35,054 bases of DNA from Desulfuromusa sp. (lineage in GTDB: Bacteria; Desulfobacterota; Desulfuromonadia; Desulfuromonadales; Geopsychrobacteraceae). A program made the position numbers and the translations under genes. The notes beneath the pieces are model-generated. The model saw only the letters and a list, made by a program, of their open reading frames with translations. It searched no databases and had not been told where the DNA came from. Location of the stretch: positions 1-35,054 of the forward strand of contig JADGDX010000020.1 of NCBI GenBank assembly GCA_016744675.1. Reading direction: 5' to 3'. Shown piece after piece: positions 8,356 through 17,485 of this stretch (its first letter is position 1; every line of letters begins with the position of its first letter).

Positions 8356-9270
8356 CTATTGATCCTTAAGAGAAAAAGTTATAGGAATTTCCACCTGGCT
8401 GTCTATCAGTAGACCAAAGGATGTCGCCGGTTTAAACTTCCAGCGACTTATTGCTTTGCGTGCTGCATTATCAAGACTTTTATATCCGGAAGAGGAAATT
8501 GATTTTAACCTGCCAACACGACCGTTTTTAAGAATCTGTGCCTCAAAAATAACTTTTCCCTCCCAACCACGAAGGTTAGCAACCTCTGGATACGCAGGAG
8601 GAGTGTTTTCATCATATCGAGGCAGCGCATTTTTAAAACCTAGATGCTGATTTGCATCATTTTTTGCACGTGACAAAGAATCACTCTCTTTATTGATACC
8701 AGGGAAATCGGCTTCAGCCTCGACTGTCTCTACACGCGAAGAATACACCTCAGGCACTGGTTTTTCAGGCAAATCATCTGGTTGAATACTTTCACTTTTG
8801 CCCGACGCAGACTCAAGTTCCTGCTCATCAATTTTTGCATCAGGCAGTGAAAGTTCAGTGGCAACTTCTTTAACAATCCTATCTGACAATAACTGATCGG
8901 ACTGAACCACACTATCTGATGGTAAACGATCTCCATCCAAGATCGTTGACTCCGTCAGTATCGGAAGAAGGGTTGATTTGGATTTAGCGGGAACCGGCCT
9001 GCTACCTACTGTTTCCTTTTGAATAGAATCATCTATATCAACTTTTTTTTCTTCTTGAACACTTTTGACTTTTCCCTTCTCCCTTTGATCAACATTACTC
9101 TTGATGTTTACTTTAGGGGAAAAATTATCAAACGACCTAGAAACATATTGAACCCCCACCTGCCCTGACTCAGACAATTCTGCTGGCAAGAAAAAACCCA
9201 AAGGAAGACTCATAAGGTGCAAAGAAAAAGAAACCACGATAAAAAATGAAATTTGGACAATAGAACTCAA
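8356..9270 (-). CDS. TonB family protein (energy transducer)
   Basis: It links the inner-membrane proton gradient to outer-membrane receptors. One N-terminal membrane segment (about residues 3-28) is followed by a long charged periplasmic linker (about 30-210) and a C-terminal TonB fold. The fold shows PPAYPEVANLRGWEGKVIFEAQI, then GYKSLDNAARKAISRWKFKPA and a final beta strand. The linker is rich in Asp, Glu, Ser and Lys and is not the usual Pro-Lys/Pro-Glu spacer. A TTG at 9270 is preferred over the TTG two codons earlier because AAGGGG lies six bases before it and would touch the first one. It is divergent from the receptor gene, so it is likely a dedicated TonB. ExbB and ExbD are not in the window. 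Confidence 0.88.
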   Translation of the reverse strand: MSSIVQISFFIVVSFSLHLMSLPLGFFLPAELSESGQVGVQYVSRSFDNFSPKVNIKSNVDQREKGKVKSVQEEKKVDIDDSIQKETVGSRPVPAKSKSTLLPILTESTILDGDRLPSDSVVQSDQLLSDRIVKEVATELSLPDAKIDEQELESASGKSESIQPDDLPEKPVPEVYSSRVETVEAEADFPGINKESDSLSRAKNDANQHLGFKNALPRYDENTPPAYPEVANLRGWEGKVIFEAQILKNGRVGRLKSISSSGYKSLDNAARKAISRWKFKPATSFGLLIDSQVEIPITFSLKDQ

Positions 9271-9307
9271 GAACAACCCCTTGAAATAAAATCAATAGCT
9301 CAACAGC

Positions 9308-9337
9308 TTGCTCCCATTTCACCTTAACTGCTATAGT
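9308..9337 (+). promoter_or_regulatory. Extended -10 promoter for the TonB-dependent receptor
   Basis: TATAGT (9332-9337) is preceded by TGC, giving an extended -10 element. A weak -35, TTGCTC, lies 18 bases upstream at 9308-9313. Transcription would start near 9344, which leaves a leader of about 40 bases to the ATG at 9386 and argues against the earlier ATG at 9350. Confidence 0.55.
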
Positions 9338-9385
9338 CCGGCGGCCTGAATGCATCCAATGAACCATCATGGAAACATAACTGAT

Positions 9386-11875
9386 ATGAAATTACCCCTA
9401 AATTTCAAGCACATCACATACAGACTAATATGTTTCCTCCTCATATTCATACCGCAAATTATTTCTGCAGACAATAGTCAAACCCAGGAGATGCAATCTA
9501 TAGAAGCCATTCCTGTTATGCCAATTCTTCACGTTGAGGCTATGAGAATTGCTCCGACAACAGGAATGTCAATTATTGATAAAGAGATGATTAAAAACCT
9601 GCCTAGCAGCAACGGAAATCTTACTGATCTTTTAATTATCGCACCCGGGATACAATTTTCGGAAAACTTTGAAAGTTCAACAACAGGTGGAGAAATTAAA
9701 CCTGCTGAAGTGTCAATAGCTGGCGGGAGAACAGAAGACAACAATTACATATTGGACGGAGCTGGCAATAACAGCCTCCTTGACCCGGTCTATAATGATG
9801 TTAAAAATGCGGACAATATTCCCGGCCACTCTCAAGAACTTTTTATTCTTGATCACTTGATCGACAACATCAAGGTTTTAAGAGCGAATATTCCAGTTCG
9901 TTATGGTGGTTTTTCTGGTGGAGTTGTCGAAGTTGAAACAATAGATCCGGGGACTGAGCTTGGAGGCAAACTATCTTATAATACAACCTATAGCACTTGG
10001 GGAGAGTTTCACACTGACCCCGATCACGAAGAAACCTTCTACAGCTCCGGTCAAGCCGACAACCAACCAGTTTTTACTAAATATCGCTTCAATACACATC
10101 TCAACCTCCCTCTAAGTGAAACTACGGGAGTATTGGTTGATTACTCACTTTTACATTCAAGAATCCCCCTAGAACTTATTGGCGATGAAAAAGTACAGTA
10201 CCGGAAAAATGAAAATGTTTTTTTTAAATTCATTGCAACACCTCATTCAAAAACAGAACTGAAATTATCTGCCACATATGCGCCGTATGAGGGAACTTAT
10301 TACCTAAAGGACACGGTTAATAGTGATTATAAATTAATCGGTGGTGGCTGGAAGTTAAACGGTCAACTAAACCGAGAGACTGACAAGGGGCTAATAGAGT
10401 TTAATTTAAACGTTCAGGAAAGTCACAACAACAGAGAAGCCCCTGCAAATAAATATTCTTGGAGAGCAACTCCTAGTAAAAATTGGGGGACACTATTAGG
10501 AACCTCAACTAGTCAAGAAGGGGGGTACGGCGACATTGGGAAGCAGCAGAATACTTTTACCACGAATATTCACTTTAAGACTCCTCCATTTACTAACAAA
10601 ACGATAACACATCAAATCAATACGGGCATGGAACTATCCTATGCTAATGCCACCTTCGATCGGACAGAAACAGCAATTGAATCTATAGCATGGCTGGCAG
10701 ATGGATACCTTGGTCAACTCGTATCTTGCTCATCAGGCGATCAAGATTGCATTAATGGAGAACAGTTCATATACCAAAAAAACATTCGCCCGGAGGACAA
10801 AGCAGAAGCGAATATCTTCAATTTTGATGCATATATAGAGGATACCATTAGTATAAAAAGGGTATCTTTACGTCCAGGTCTTAGGGTTTCGTACAATAAT
10901 TTTCAAGAGAATACGGATCTAGCGCCACGGCTCACATCAAATATAGACATTTGGGGCAACAATAAAACCATTTTAACTGGTGGAGCCGGCCGATATTACA
11001 ATACTAATCTGCTAACCCTTAATCTCGAGGAACAAAAGAAACCCTACGAAAGATATCGGAGGTCAATATTCCTTGTAGATGGCGAACCCGAAGCATGGCC
11101 AGATGAGCCCTTGCCACGAACCAGCATTCCCGCCAGCAGAACCACCGAACTAAAAACACCCTATTCCGACGAATGGAGCGTTGGATTGCAGCAGAAAATT
11201 CTTGGTGGCCAATCTGAAGTTCTCTATATCAATCGATATTACAAAGATCAAATAATCTCTGTAATCTTCGATCTAGATGATGGTTATGTCTATAAGGAAT
11301 GGAAGAATTCTGGCCGTCGAAAATACCAAGAACTCAGCTTGAGCTGGCAAAAACAATGGATCGAACATTTTCTTTCTCTTAATATTTCTTGGCAGAAAGT
11401 CAATAGTAACAGCTCAAGCTATGCCGATCAGTTTAACGAAGATCAATTTACAGATATTCCTGATTATGTCTGGTACGACGAAGAGCTGATACTCCGTGAA
11501 GATCTACCTCCAAACAATTTCAACAGACCAATTACAGCAAGCTTATTATATACAACCCAGTTGCCATATGGCTTTTCGTTTACAAATACAATGAATTTTA
11601 AAGATCGCCACAAAGCATTAACTATCAATGGCACGGACCCCAGTGGACAATTTGATGCTTACTCTGTTTCTTCAATTCCTAGCACCACAATTTTTGATTG
11701 GAAGATAACGTGGGTAAGTTCTGAGTGGAAAGGAAATACTCTAGAATGCTCTCTTGATATTTTAAATGTTTTTGATAGGAAAGCCCAATATGCACCAACA
11801 AATTATCTTAGTTCAGAATCTGACAACTACTTAATCGGACGCCAATTTTGGGCAGGGTTGACTTATAGCTTCTAA
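9386..11875 (+). CDS. TonB-dependent outer-membrane receptor
   Basis: A 22-strand type outer-membrane barrel with a plug, taking up a ligand whose nature cannot be told from the sequence. The 829-residue product has a signal peptide (MKLPLNFKHITYRLICFLLIF...ISA) and a possible TonB box (ILHVEAMR). The plug domain spans roughly residues 45-165 (IKNLPSSNGNLTDLLIIAPGIQ, VSIAGGRTEDNNYILDG, VRYGGFSGGVVEVET). The barrel ends in the aromatic FWAGLTYSF, the usual assembly signal. A small loop, CSSGDQDC, may form a disulfide. An ATG at 9350 is also in frame, but it lies too close to the likely transcript start and has no ribosome site. It is divergent from tonB and convergent with the LVIVD gene, with 14 bases between the stop codons. 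No cobalamin riboswitch or Fur box was recognised. Confidence 0.92.
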   Translation: MKLPLNFKHITYRLICFLLIFIPQIISADNSQTQEMQSIEAIPVMPILHVEAMRIAPTTGMSIIDKEMIKNLPSSNGNLTDLLIIAPGIQFSENFESSTTGGEIKPAEVSIAGGRTEDNNYILDGAGNNSLLDPVYNDVKNADNIPGHSQELFILDHLIDNIKVLRANIPVRYGGFSGGVVEVETIDPGTELGGKLSYNTTYSTWGEFHTDPDHEETFYSSGQADNQPVFTKYRFNTHLNLPLSETTGVLVDYSLLHSRIPLELIGDEKVQYRKNENVFFKFIATPHSKTELKLSATYAPYEGTYYLKDTVNSDYKLIGGGWKLNGQLNRETDKGLIEFNLNVQESHNNREAPANKYSWRATPSKNWGTLLGTSTSQEGGYGDIGKQQNTFTTNIHFKTPPFTNKTITHQINTGMELSYANATFDRTETAIESIAWLADGYLGQLVSCSSGDQDCINGEQFIYQKNIRPEDKAEANIFNFDAYIEDTISIKRVSLRPGLRVSYNNFQENTDLAPRLTSNIDIWGNNKTILTGGAGRYYNTNLLTLNLEEQKKPYERYRRSIFLVDGEPEAWPDEPLPRTSIPASRTTELKTPYSDEWSVGLQQKILGGQSEVLYINRYYKDQIISVIFDLDDGYVYKEWKNSGRRKYQELSLSWQKQWIEHFLSLNISWQKVNSNSSSYADQFNEDQFTDIPDYVWYDEELILREDLPPNNFNRPITASLLYTTQLPYGFSFTNTMNFKDRHKALTINGTDPSGQFDAYSVSSIPSTTIFDWKITWVSSEWKGNTLECSLDILNVFDRKAQYAPTNYLSSESDNYLIGRQFWAGLTYSF

Positions 11876-11889
11876 AACATTAATTCATT

Positions 11890-14010
11890 TCATTCATAGT
11901 TTACGACTCCACTAACAACGACCGATTCTCGGTGATTATTCACCTGAAGACTGTAGCGACCGGGAAAACTTGGCGAGGGAAAAACGACCTCCATCTGTTC
12001 TCCGGAAACAACCTTCTTTTTGGTAAAGCTTAGCGGTATCGCAATAGCCGTCACTCCCAACTCTTTTTGAGTCACAAAGAGAAGGTCATCATTGATCTGC
12101 ATTCCCCTTGAGAGACCTCTCATAAACAGACTGTTTAGTATATAAGGATTTTCTGGATCATCAATATCTACAAAGTTGATCCCTCCGTGGTGGCTGATCA
12201 TAAATGCCATAGATCCTTTGATTTTTATTCCTTTAGAAATTCCGGGAATCGCTATTGAACTTAGTATTTTTGGATGAGCCGGCTTATTCACATCAACAAC
12301 CAATAAACCAGACCGGCCATTGGCGATATAAGCGATCCCCTCTTTAACTTCAATTGCGACAGTAAGATCAAAGTGATTCATTGGAAATGGTGTTGAAAGT
12401 TGGCCTAAAGGACTTAATTTATTCTTTGCCGTAATTTCATAAATGAGCAGCCCTCGTTTTTTAGTAACGACATAAACATAACGTTCGTCCGCAACAATAT
12501 CTAAAGCGTGAACATCAGAAATGTGGCTGTTAATGACGGGATTATCCAAGTCAGAGATATTGATCAGATCGATCCCCAAAATGCCCTTTGAGGTCAGGAG
12601 AAACCGACCTGTTACTGCCATACGATTAGCTTTAAATTCTGGCCAGATAAAAAGAGGCTTTGGTTGGCCCGGGTCAGAGATATTAACCCCACTTATCCCT
12701 TCTTTTGCCTGTGCTATAAAAAGAATGTCCTGATTTGCGCAAAAAGATTCCCCCCAACCAGAAGATACTGTCAAGAGATCACCACTATCTTCGTCTAGAT
12801 TCAGCAGCTGCACTCCCCCACGACCGTCGGCAACATACATCCACTGATCACGAATAAAAAGGTCACGTGCGCTACGTGGAGTATTGTACGTGTTAACAAC
12901 TTGACGTGAAGTTAATTGTTTTTTATCAACGACCAACAAGCCTTTATTTGAGCCAGCAACAAATAGATGGCTGTTCGATTCTGAAATCGTCCTAGGATCA
13001 ATATTCAAATCAAAGTATTTGGGGGATTCTTTGCGAGAGGGATCAATGATCCTTAGTCCGGAAAAATTATCAGAAACAAAAAGCCTATCGCTCCCAACAG
13101 TAATTCTCCTAGATGAGCCCAAATCAGTCCAGTGATGTATCAGCCTAGGTCGGGGACTGTTTTTTATGTCATATAAAGAAATCCCTGCCTCAGTTCCGAT
13201 GAAGAGCTGGTTTTTATGGACAACAAATTCATACAGGGTACCGGACAATGGCAATGTATCGACCAGTAAAGGTCGCTGAGGATCAGTGATTTGATAAATC
13301 TCAACAACATTATCCTCTCCGGCGAGATAAAGATGGTGACCGTCCACATCCATACGCGCAAGAAATGTTCCCGCCTTAAATCTCTGAGGCAGAAGAATTT
13401 TCTCTGGCTGACGCACATCATAAATCAACAGACCAGAAGATCCAGCGGCCACATATAAATAACCATCAACATGAACACATTTCCTCGCAATTGAATCTGT
13501 TGCAATATCTCCAACATGGTTAAGGCATCCATCTTTCTGGATGTGCATAATTGCAATACCCAGTTTTCCACAACAAAAATAAATGGTATCACCACTCAAA
13601 TGGATGCCATTAATAGTTCGACCAATTAAATACTCATTTACAAGAAAAGGCTGCTCTGGATTTGCAATATTTAAAACCTGAATGCCCCCTGCGACCGGAG
13701 CCAGATAAAGATAATCCCCGCGCAAAAAACTATGATTAAATATTCCATCCAGGGGAAAAGAGTTAACGACAGCATCACTATTATGAATATCCATAAAGAG
13801 GCTAACACTCGTATCTTTATTAAAACCACTCCCCTTAAGTTCAAAAGCAACCGGCGTCCCAAGAGTTAGATCTTGATTTACTGGCTTGTTAACTCGCAAC
13901 TTTTGCCTTGAAGCAGTATATGAAGCGAAATCATTTCCGAACCAAATGAGGGATAGGATTCCGGCAGAACAAAAAAGAACAAGGGCGATCATGCCCACCA
14001 AACGATTCAT
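11890..14010 (-). CDS. LVIVD-repeat beta-propeller protein, exported or membrane-anchored
   Basis: 706 residues. An N-terminal hydrophobic segment (about 5-25) acts as a signal or anchor, so the bulk is periplasmic or extracellular. The middle (about 90-650) is built from repeats of about 40-45 residues with the LVIVD pattern, for example LQVLNIANPEQPFLVNEYL, DITDPQRPLLVDTLPLSG, LVVDVNKPAHPKILSS and DIDDPENPYILNSLFMRG. About a dozen copies would form one or two propellers. The segment before the repeats (LTLGTPVAFELKGSGFNKD) and the end (FPGRYSLQVNNHRESVVVSG) look like two halves of one IPT/TIG-like sandwich. The ATG overlaps the stop of the upstream histidine kinase gene (ATGA), so the two are translationally coupled. 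The ligand or partner is unknown; a sensing or receptor-associated role is possible. Confidence 0.85.
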   Translation of the reverse strand: MNRLVGMIALVLFCSAGILSLIWFGNDFASYTASRQKLRVNKPVNQDLTLGTPVAFELKGSGFNKDTSVSLFMDIHNSDAVVNSFPLDGIFNHSFLRGDYLYLAPVAGGIQVLNIANPEQPFLVNEYLIGRTINGIHLSGDTIYFCCGKLGIAIMHIQKDGCLNHVGDIATDSIARKCVHVDGYLYVAAGSSGLLIYDVRQPEKILLPQRFKAGTFLARMDVDGHHLYLAGEDNVVEIYQITDPQRPLLVDTLPLSGTLYEFVVHKNQLFIGTEAGISLYDIKNSPRPRLIHHWTDLGSSRRITVGSDRLFVSDNFSGLRIIDPSRKESPKYFDLNIDPRTISESNSHLFVAGSNKGLLVVDKKQLTSRQVVNTYNTPRSARDLFIRDQWMYVADGRGGVQLLNLDEDSGDLLTVSSGWGESFCANQDILFIAQAKEGISGVNISDPGQPKPLFIWPEFKANRMAVTGRFLLTSKGILGIDLINISDLDNPVINSHISDVHALDIVADERYVYVVTKKRGLLIYEITAKNKLSPLGQLSTPFPMNHFDLTVAIEVKEGIAYIANGRSGLLVVDVNKPAHPKILSSIAIPGISKGIKIKGSMAFMISHHGGINFVDIDDPENPYILNSLFMRGLSRGMQINDDLLFVTQKELGVTAIAIPLSFTKKKVVSGEQMEVVFPSPSFPGRYSLQVNNHRESVVVSGVVNYE

Positions 14011-15596
14011 AGGCCGCGACCAATCATTTGACTTCTTTCAACGAGAGGCAATTCGACCGTTACCTGAAAACGGGTGCCTTCATCAGGGACTGAAAACAAT
14101 TCAAGCTTTCCATCCATCAATTCAACAAATTGCTTTACGATTGCCAAACCTAAACCAGTACCGCTTCTCGCTCCTGAGCCGGTTCCATCAACCTGATAAA
14201 ACACATCAAAAACCTGCTGTTTAACTTCTTCAGACATCCCAATACCGCTATCTGTCATCTCAAAAACAAATGTTCCCATTCCGGTACCACTTTCAAAACA
14301 AGACAAACCAAGCAAAATTGACCCACTAGGGGTGAACTTGATCGCATTGCCAATCAGATTCATTAAGATCTGACTCAACCTAGTTCGATCGGCATGCACC
14401 ATTAAGTCAGTCTCAACAGGCAGGGCTAGATCAAATTTAAGTCCTTTTTCAAATGCATTTGGAGACAAGAGGTCATAAACATCCCGAAAAACCCCACCGA
14501 GATCAAACTCACTCGACTCAAGCTGTAACTTACCTGCCTCAATGCGAGAGAAATCAAGCACGTCACTGATTAAATGCAATAGATGTTCACCCGATTTTTG
14601 CACAGTCCCGACAAGTTCTTTCTGTTGCACATTTAAGTCAGTACGAGTCAGCAGTTCATTCATGCCCAAAACACCAATCAAAGGGGTCCGTAATTCATGA
14701 GTCATTCGAGATAAAAAGTGTGACTTTGCCTCGTTGGCAGAATCAGCCTGTTGCCGTGCCTGTTCAAGGGCTGAAACCGCAGCGCGTAATTCTGCGGTAC
14801 GGTCAAAAACTGTTTGCTCAAGATATTTTTGATGTTCAGCCAGATTGATTTGATGCAATTCAATCTGAGCCAACATATGGTTGAATCCCTCGACTAAAGT
14901 TCCAATTTCGTCATCACTGACTTTCTGAGCTCGAATAGAATAATCATTATGGTCCGAAACATTTCCCATAAGGCCTACAAGGTTCAAAAGAGGTTTTGTA
15001 ACTGGCCTATGCAATCGTCCAGACAAAAACCAAGAGACAACAACCATCAGTATGAGCGACAAGATCACTCCAAAAAAAACCCCACTGATATGACCATAAA
15101 AACTTTTCAAGTCACTCAAAAGATAAAGAGTGCCAACATGCTTGTTATTATAAAATACCGGAGAGAACAAACTAAAACGATCAAACCGCGAGAAAGGGTG
15201 CTCAGTTGTTGAATCTGTCCAAAAAGGTCGATGTGCAGCTCTAAAATCACTTTGAAGGGCTTCTAGGACAAAATTAGAATTTTGACGCTGTAAATACTCA
15301 GCCACTGGTGTCCCGTTGTGATCGAAGAGATAAGCAGCACGAATATTATCTTGATGAATCAACGAATTGAATAACGTTTCTATTTCTTCATATTGTTTTA
15401 AAACAAGTGATTGGCGGCTGCTGGAAGACAAAGAATTTGCAAGAACACAAAGTTCATTCTCGAGAGATGTCTGTGTTGTGTATGTTTCTGCAACAATGAT
15501 AATACTGCTGATCATAATCAAGAGAAGAAAACTGGAGATCATCATCAACAGTGACATTTTTGTTTTAATTGACACGTTTTTTGTGATTAAAGTCAC
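14007..15596 (-). CDS. Membrane-bound sensor histidine kinase
   Basis: 529 residues from a GTG that follows AGGA by five bases. The frame is open five codons more to a TTG, which lacks a ribosome site. The order is TM1 (about 15-37), a periplasmic sensor of about 130 residues with a CHASE8-like look (LANSLSSSSRQSLVL...IRAAYLFDHNGTPVAEY), TM2 (about 172-192) and a HAMP segment (KPLLNLVGLMGNVSD...DEIGTLVEGFNHML). A coiled coil follows, then HisKA with phospho-accepting His300 in MTHELRTPL and HATPase_c with NLIGNAIKFT, DSGIGM and GTGLGLAI. No receiver domain is attached and no response regulator gene is nearby, so it is an orphan kinase here. The four-base overlap with the LVIVD gene suggests that the two proteins work together. 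Confidence 0.93.
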   Translation of the reverse strand: MTLITKNVSIKTKMSLLMMISSFLLLIMISSIIIVAETYTTQTSLENELCVLANSLSSSSRQSLVLKQYEEIETLFNSLIHQDNIRAAYLFDHNGTPVAEYLQRQNSNFVLEALQSDFRAAHRPFWTDSTTEHPFSRFDRFSLFSPVFYNNKHVGTLYLLSDLKSFYGHISGVFFGVILSLILMVVVSWFLSGRLHRPVTKPLLNLVGLMGNVSDHNDYSIRAQKVSDDEIGTLVEGFNHMLAQIELHQINLAEHQKYLEQTVFDRTAELRAAVSALEQARQQADSANEAKSHFLSRMTHELRTPLIGVLGMNELLTRTDLNVQQKELVGTVQKSGEHLLHLISDVLDFSRIEAGKLQLESSEFDLGGVFRDVYDLLSPNAFEKGLKFDLALPVETDLMVHADRTRLSQILMNLIGNAIKFTPSGSILLGLSCFESGTGMGTFVFEMTDSGIGMSEEVKQQVFDVFYQVDGTGSGARSGTGLGLAIVKQFVELMDGKLELFSVPDEGTRFQVTVELPLVERSQMIGRGL

Positions 15597-15718
15597 GGGA
15601 GTCCTGATCAATTAAGATATAATCTTATTTTCAAATCAACGGATAGTGATCTGCCCTAAACATGATCCTGATTGCACATTTTTCGAGTCTGCTTTAAAGT
15701 AGCCGCTTTTGATCAGCT

Positions 15719-15748
15719 CGATCAGTATCGATCGGTATTAATTAATAC
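15719..15748. repeat. Tandem 10-bp repeat followed by a perfect 14-bp palindrome
   Basis: CGATCAGTAT (15719-15728) and CGATCGGTAT (15729-15738) are tandem copies with one difference. They run into GTATTAATTAATAC (15735-15748), a perfect palindrome. The cluster ends 16 bases before the DUF6178-like ATG, in the spacer divergent to the kinase gene. It looks like a regulator binding region, but no known consensus is recognised. Confidence 0.5.
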
Positions 15749-15764
15749 ATTCGGAGCTCTTAAA

Positions 15765-17432
15765 ATGACAAAAATTTCTCTGCCCAGAAAACGACAAGTC
15801 GGTCACTTGACCTTAATGCGTCAAAGTCGGGACATATCGTTGGCAGAATATCACACCCTGACATACGAAGAACAATTGAATCTCATCCACCAAGCCCGTG
15901 GCAAAGAAAAGTATGACCTCATCATCAATGCCCAACACATCGAAAAATTAGTCCCCAAACTTCATCCCCAAGAGCTGTACTTAACTATTAATGAATTGGG
16001 CGCGGAATATTCAACTGAGCTTCTTATGCTTGCAAGCCCTGAGCAACTGACAACTTTTCTTGATCTTGATTGCTGGGATGACGACAATTTGAGTCCGATC
16101 CTTTCTCTGCACTGGTTAGAGCTTCTTTTAAGTACCGGTGAAGAAAAAATATGCCAATTAGCTCGTCAAATGGAACCTGAAGTCCTTGCGCTTTTTCTCA
16201 AAAAGCATTTAGTTATCACACGTGGGCTTGAGGCCTATGATGATGAAAATGCTGACAATGCCAAGCGACTTGAAGGCATTTACGATATAGAATATTCAAG
16301 TGAAAATGCGGCGAAAATTATTGGTGCAATTTTAAACATCTGGCAAGGTCGAGAACAACAAAGCTATTTGCTCATCATGGAGATGATTCGTTCAGAGAAT
16401 CTTTCTATCCTTGAAGAGGAAGTTTACCAAGCACGTAGCAACCGCTTGCTCGATCTTGGGATTATACCCGCTCTTGAAGCAAAAGGAATGTATAGCACCA
16501 TCGACCCAGCGACATTTACCCCCGGTGGAAAAGATAATTTTAACCTTGAGGCCGATAGTTTACAGCACCCAGCAGCCTTACTTGCCTGTGCTGCTCCTGC
16601 GAGTTTACTGGCTGAAGTTCTCTCAGCAGGAATTGATCATGGGGCTGCCTGTGAACTGATGTTTCTTGCTAACCGGAAAATGAGTGCTGATAGTATAGAT
16701 ATTGCTGAACCAGATGCAGTTGCCCAGACCTTTCAAAGCACTTACGATATGCTTAACCTCTCTCTTGAATTTCTTGCCGGCACCGATAGCGAAAAAGCCC
16801 ATCAAATTTTCAATAATACCTATCTTTTGTCGCTGTTCCAACTTGGTTATAGCCTGATAAAAAAACCACAAGAGCAAGCAGAAAAGATAAGACACAGCCA
16901 GTTTTATCATTTCCTTGATTATCCCGAGCTCCTTTTTATTGATTCATTATTGCAAAGCCCTCCCGTTTTTTATCGTGAGATGACCGATGTGCAGTCGAAC
17001 CATCCGCACCCCATCATCTCAATGGATGATCTCGGTTTTATTGATCAGCGGATTTCGCAAGTTCAGGCCCTAGAAATATTATTTAAAGAGACCCTCTCCT
17101 TTGACCTCTCACAGACAGCACTAAACAAGGAAGAAGCCCCCTCTCTTTCGGGTATATTTTTGACAGCGGTTGCCAACCAACTTTTAGGAAAAGACTTTGC
17201 TCCGACCCCTTTAACGTCTGATGATCTCCCTGTGCTTAAAGAAAAAACCTTCAACGGTCATCAAATGAATAACGATTTCAGTAAAAATCTTCTAAAATCA
17301 ATGCAGACACTCGCCCCCGATTGTGTGTTTTTTATCCCCTTCTGCCTCGATCTCTGGGATGACATTTTCCAAAATCTTGATAATCATCCAACCGAATACG
17401 CCATTGACAGTGTTCTCTTGATGACTTCTTAA
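15765..17432 (+). CDS. DUF6178-like protein of unknown function
   Basis: 555 residues, soluble, mostly helical and acidic, with no signal peptide, membrane segment or known catalytic motif. The sequence resembles the DUF6178 proteins of Desulfuromonadales; this is recognition by eye and was not tested. The N-terminus (MTKISLPRKRQVGHLTLMRQSRD) is basic. The middle has Leu/Asp-rich helical stretches such as YLTINELGAEYSTELLMLASPEQL. The start is chosen because GGAG lies eight bases before the ATG at 15765; the frame is open another 93 bases upstream but without a ribosome site. It is followed by a terminator-like hairpin and the OmpA-type gene. It is divergent from the histidine kinase, across a spacer with unusual repeats. 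Confidence 0.7.
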   Translation: MTKISLPRKRQVGHLTLMRQSRDISLAEYHTLTYEEQLNLIHQARGKEKYDLIINAQHIEKLVPKLHPQELYLTINELGAEYSTELLMLASPEQLTTFLDLDCWDDDNLSPILSLHWLELLLSTGEEKICQLARQMEPEVLALFLKKHLVITRGLEAYDDENADNAKRLEGIYDIEYSSENAAKIIGAILNIWQGREQQSYLLIMEMIRSENLSILEEEVYQARSNRLLDLGIIPALEAKGMYSTIDPATFTPGGKDNFNLEADSLQHPAALLACAAPASLLAEVLSAGIDHGAACELMFLANRKMSADSIDIAEPDAVAQTFQSTYDMLNLSLEFLAGTDSEKAHQIFNNTYLLSLFQLGYSLIKKPQEQAEKIRHSQFYHFLDYPELLFIDSLLQSPPVFYREMTDVQSNHPHPIISMDDLGFIDQRISQVQALEILFKETLSFDLSQTALNKEEAPSLSGIFLTAVANQLLGKDFAPTPLTSDDLPVLKEKTFNGHQMNNDFSKNLLKSMQTLAPDCVFFIPFCLDLWDDIFQNLDNHPTEYAIDSVLLMTS

Positions 17433-17457
17433 AATTACCATATTAGTCACATTTTAC

Positions 17458-17485
17458 TTGAATCTACCCCTGAGACTGTTATTCT
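17458..17485 (+). promoter_or_regulatory. Promoter candidate for the OmpA-type gene
   Basis: TTGAAT (17458-17463) and TATTCT (17480-17485), 16 bases apart, each match the sigma-70 consensus at four of six positions. If used, the transcript would start at the foot of the 17486-17521 hairpin and carry it as a 5' leader structure. Confidence 0.35.

Noticed and set aside
9276-9385. Cobalamin riboswitch or Fur box in front of the TonB-dependent receptor
   Set aside because: The spacer is too short for a riboswitch and no Fur-like 19-base palindrome was found.
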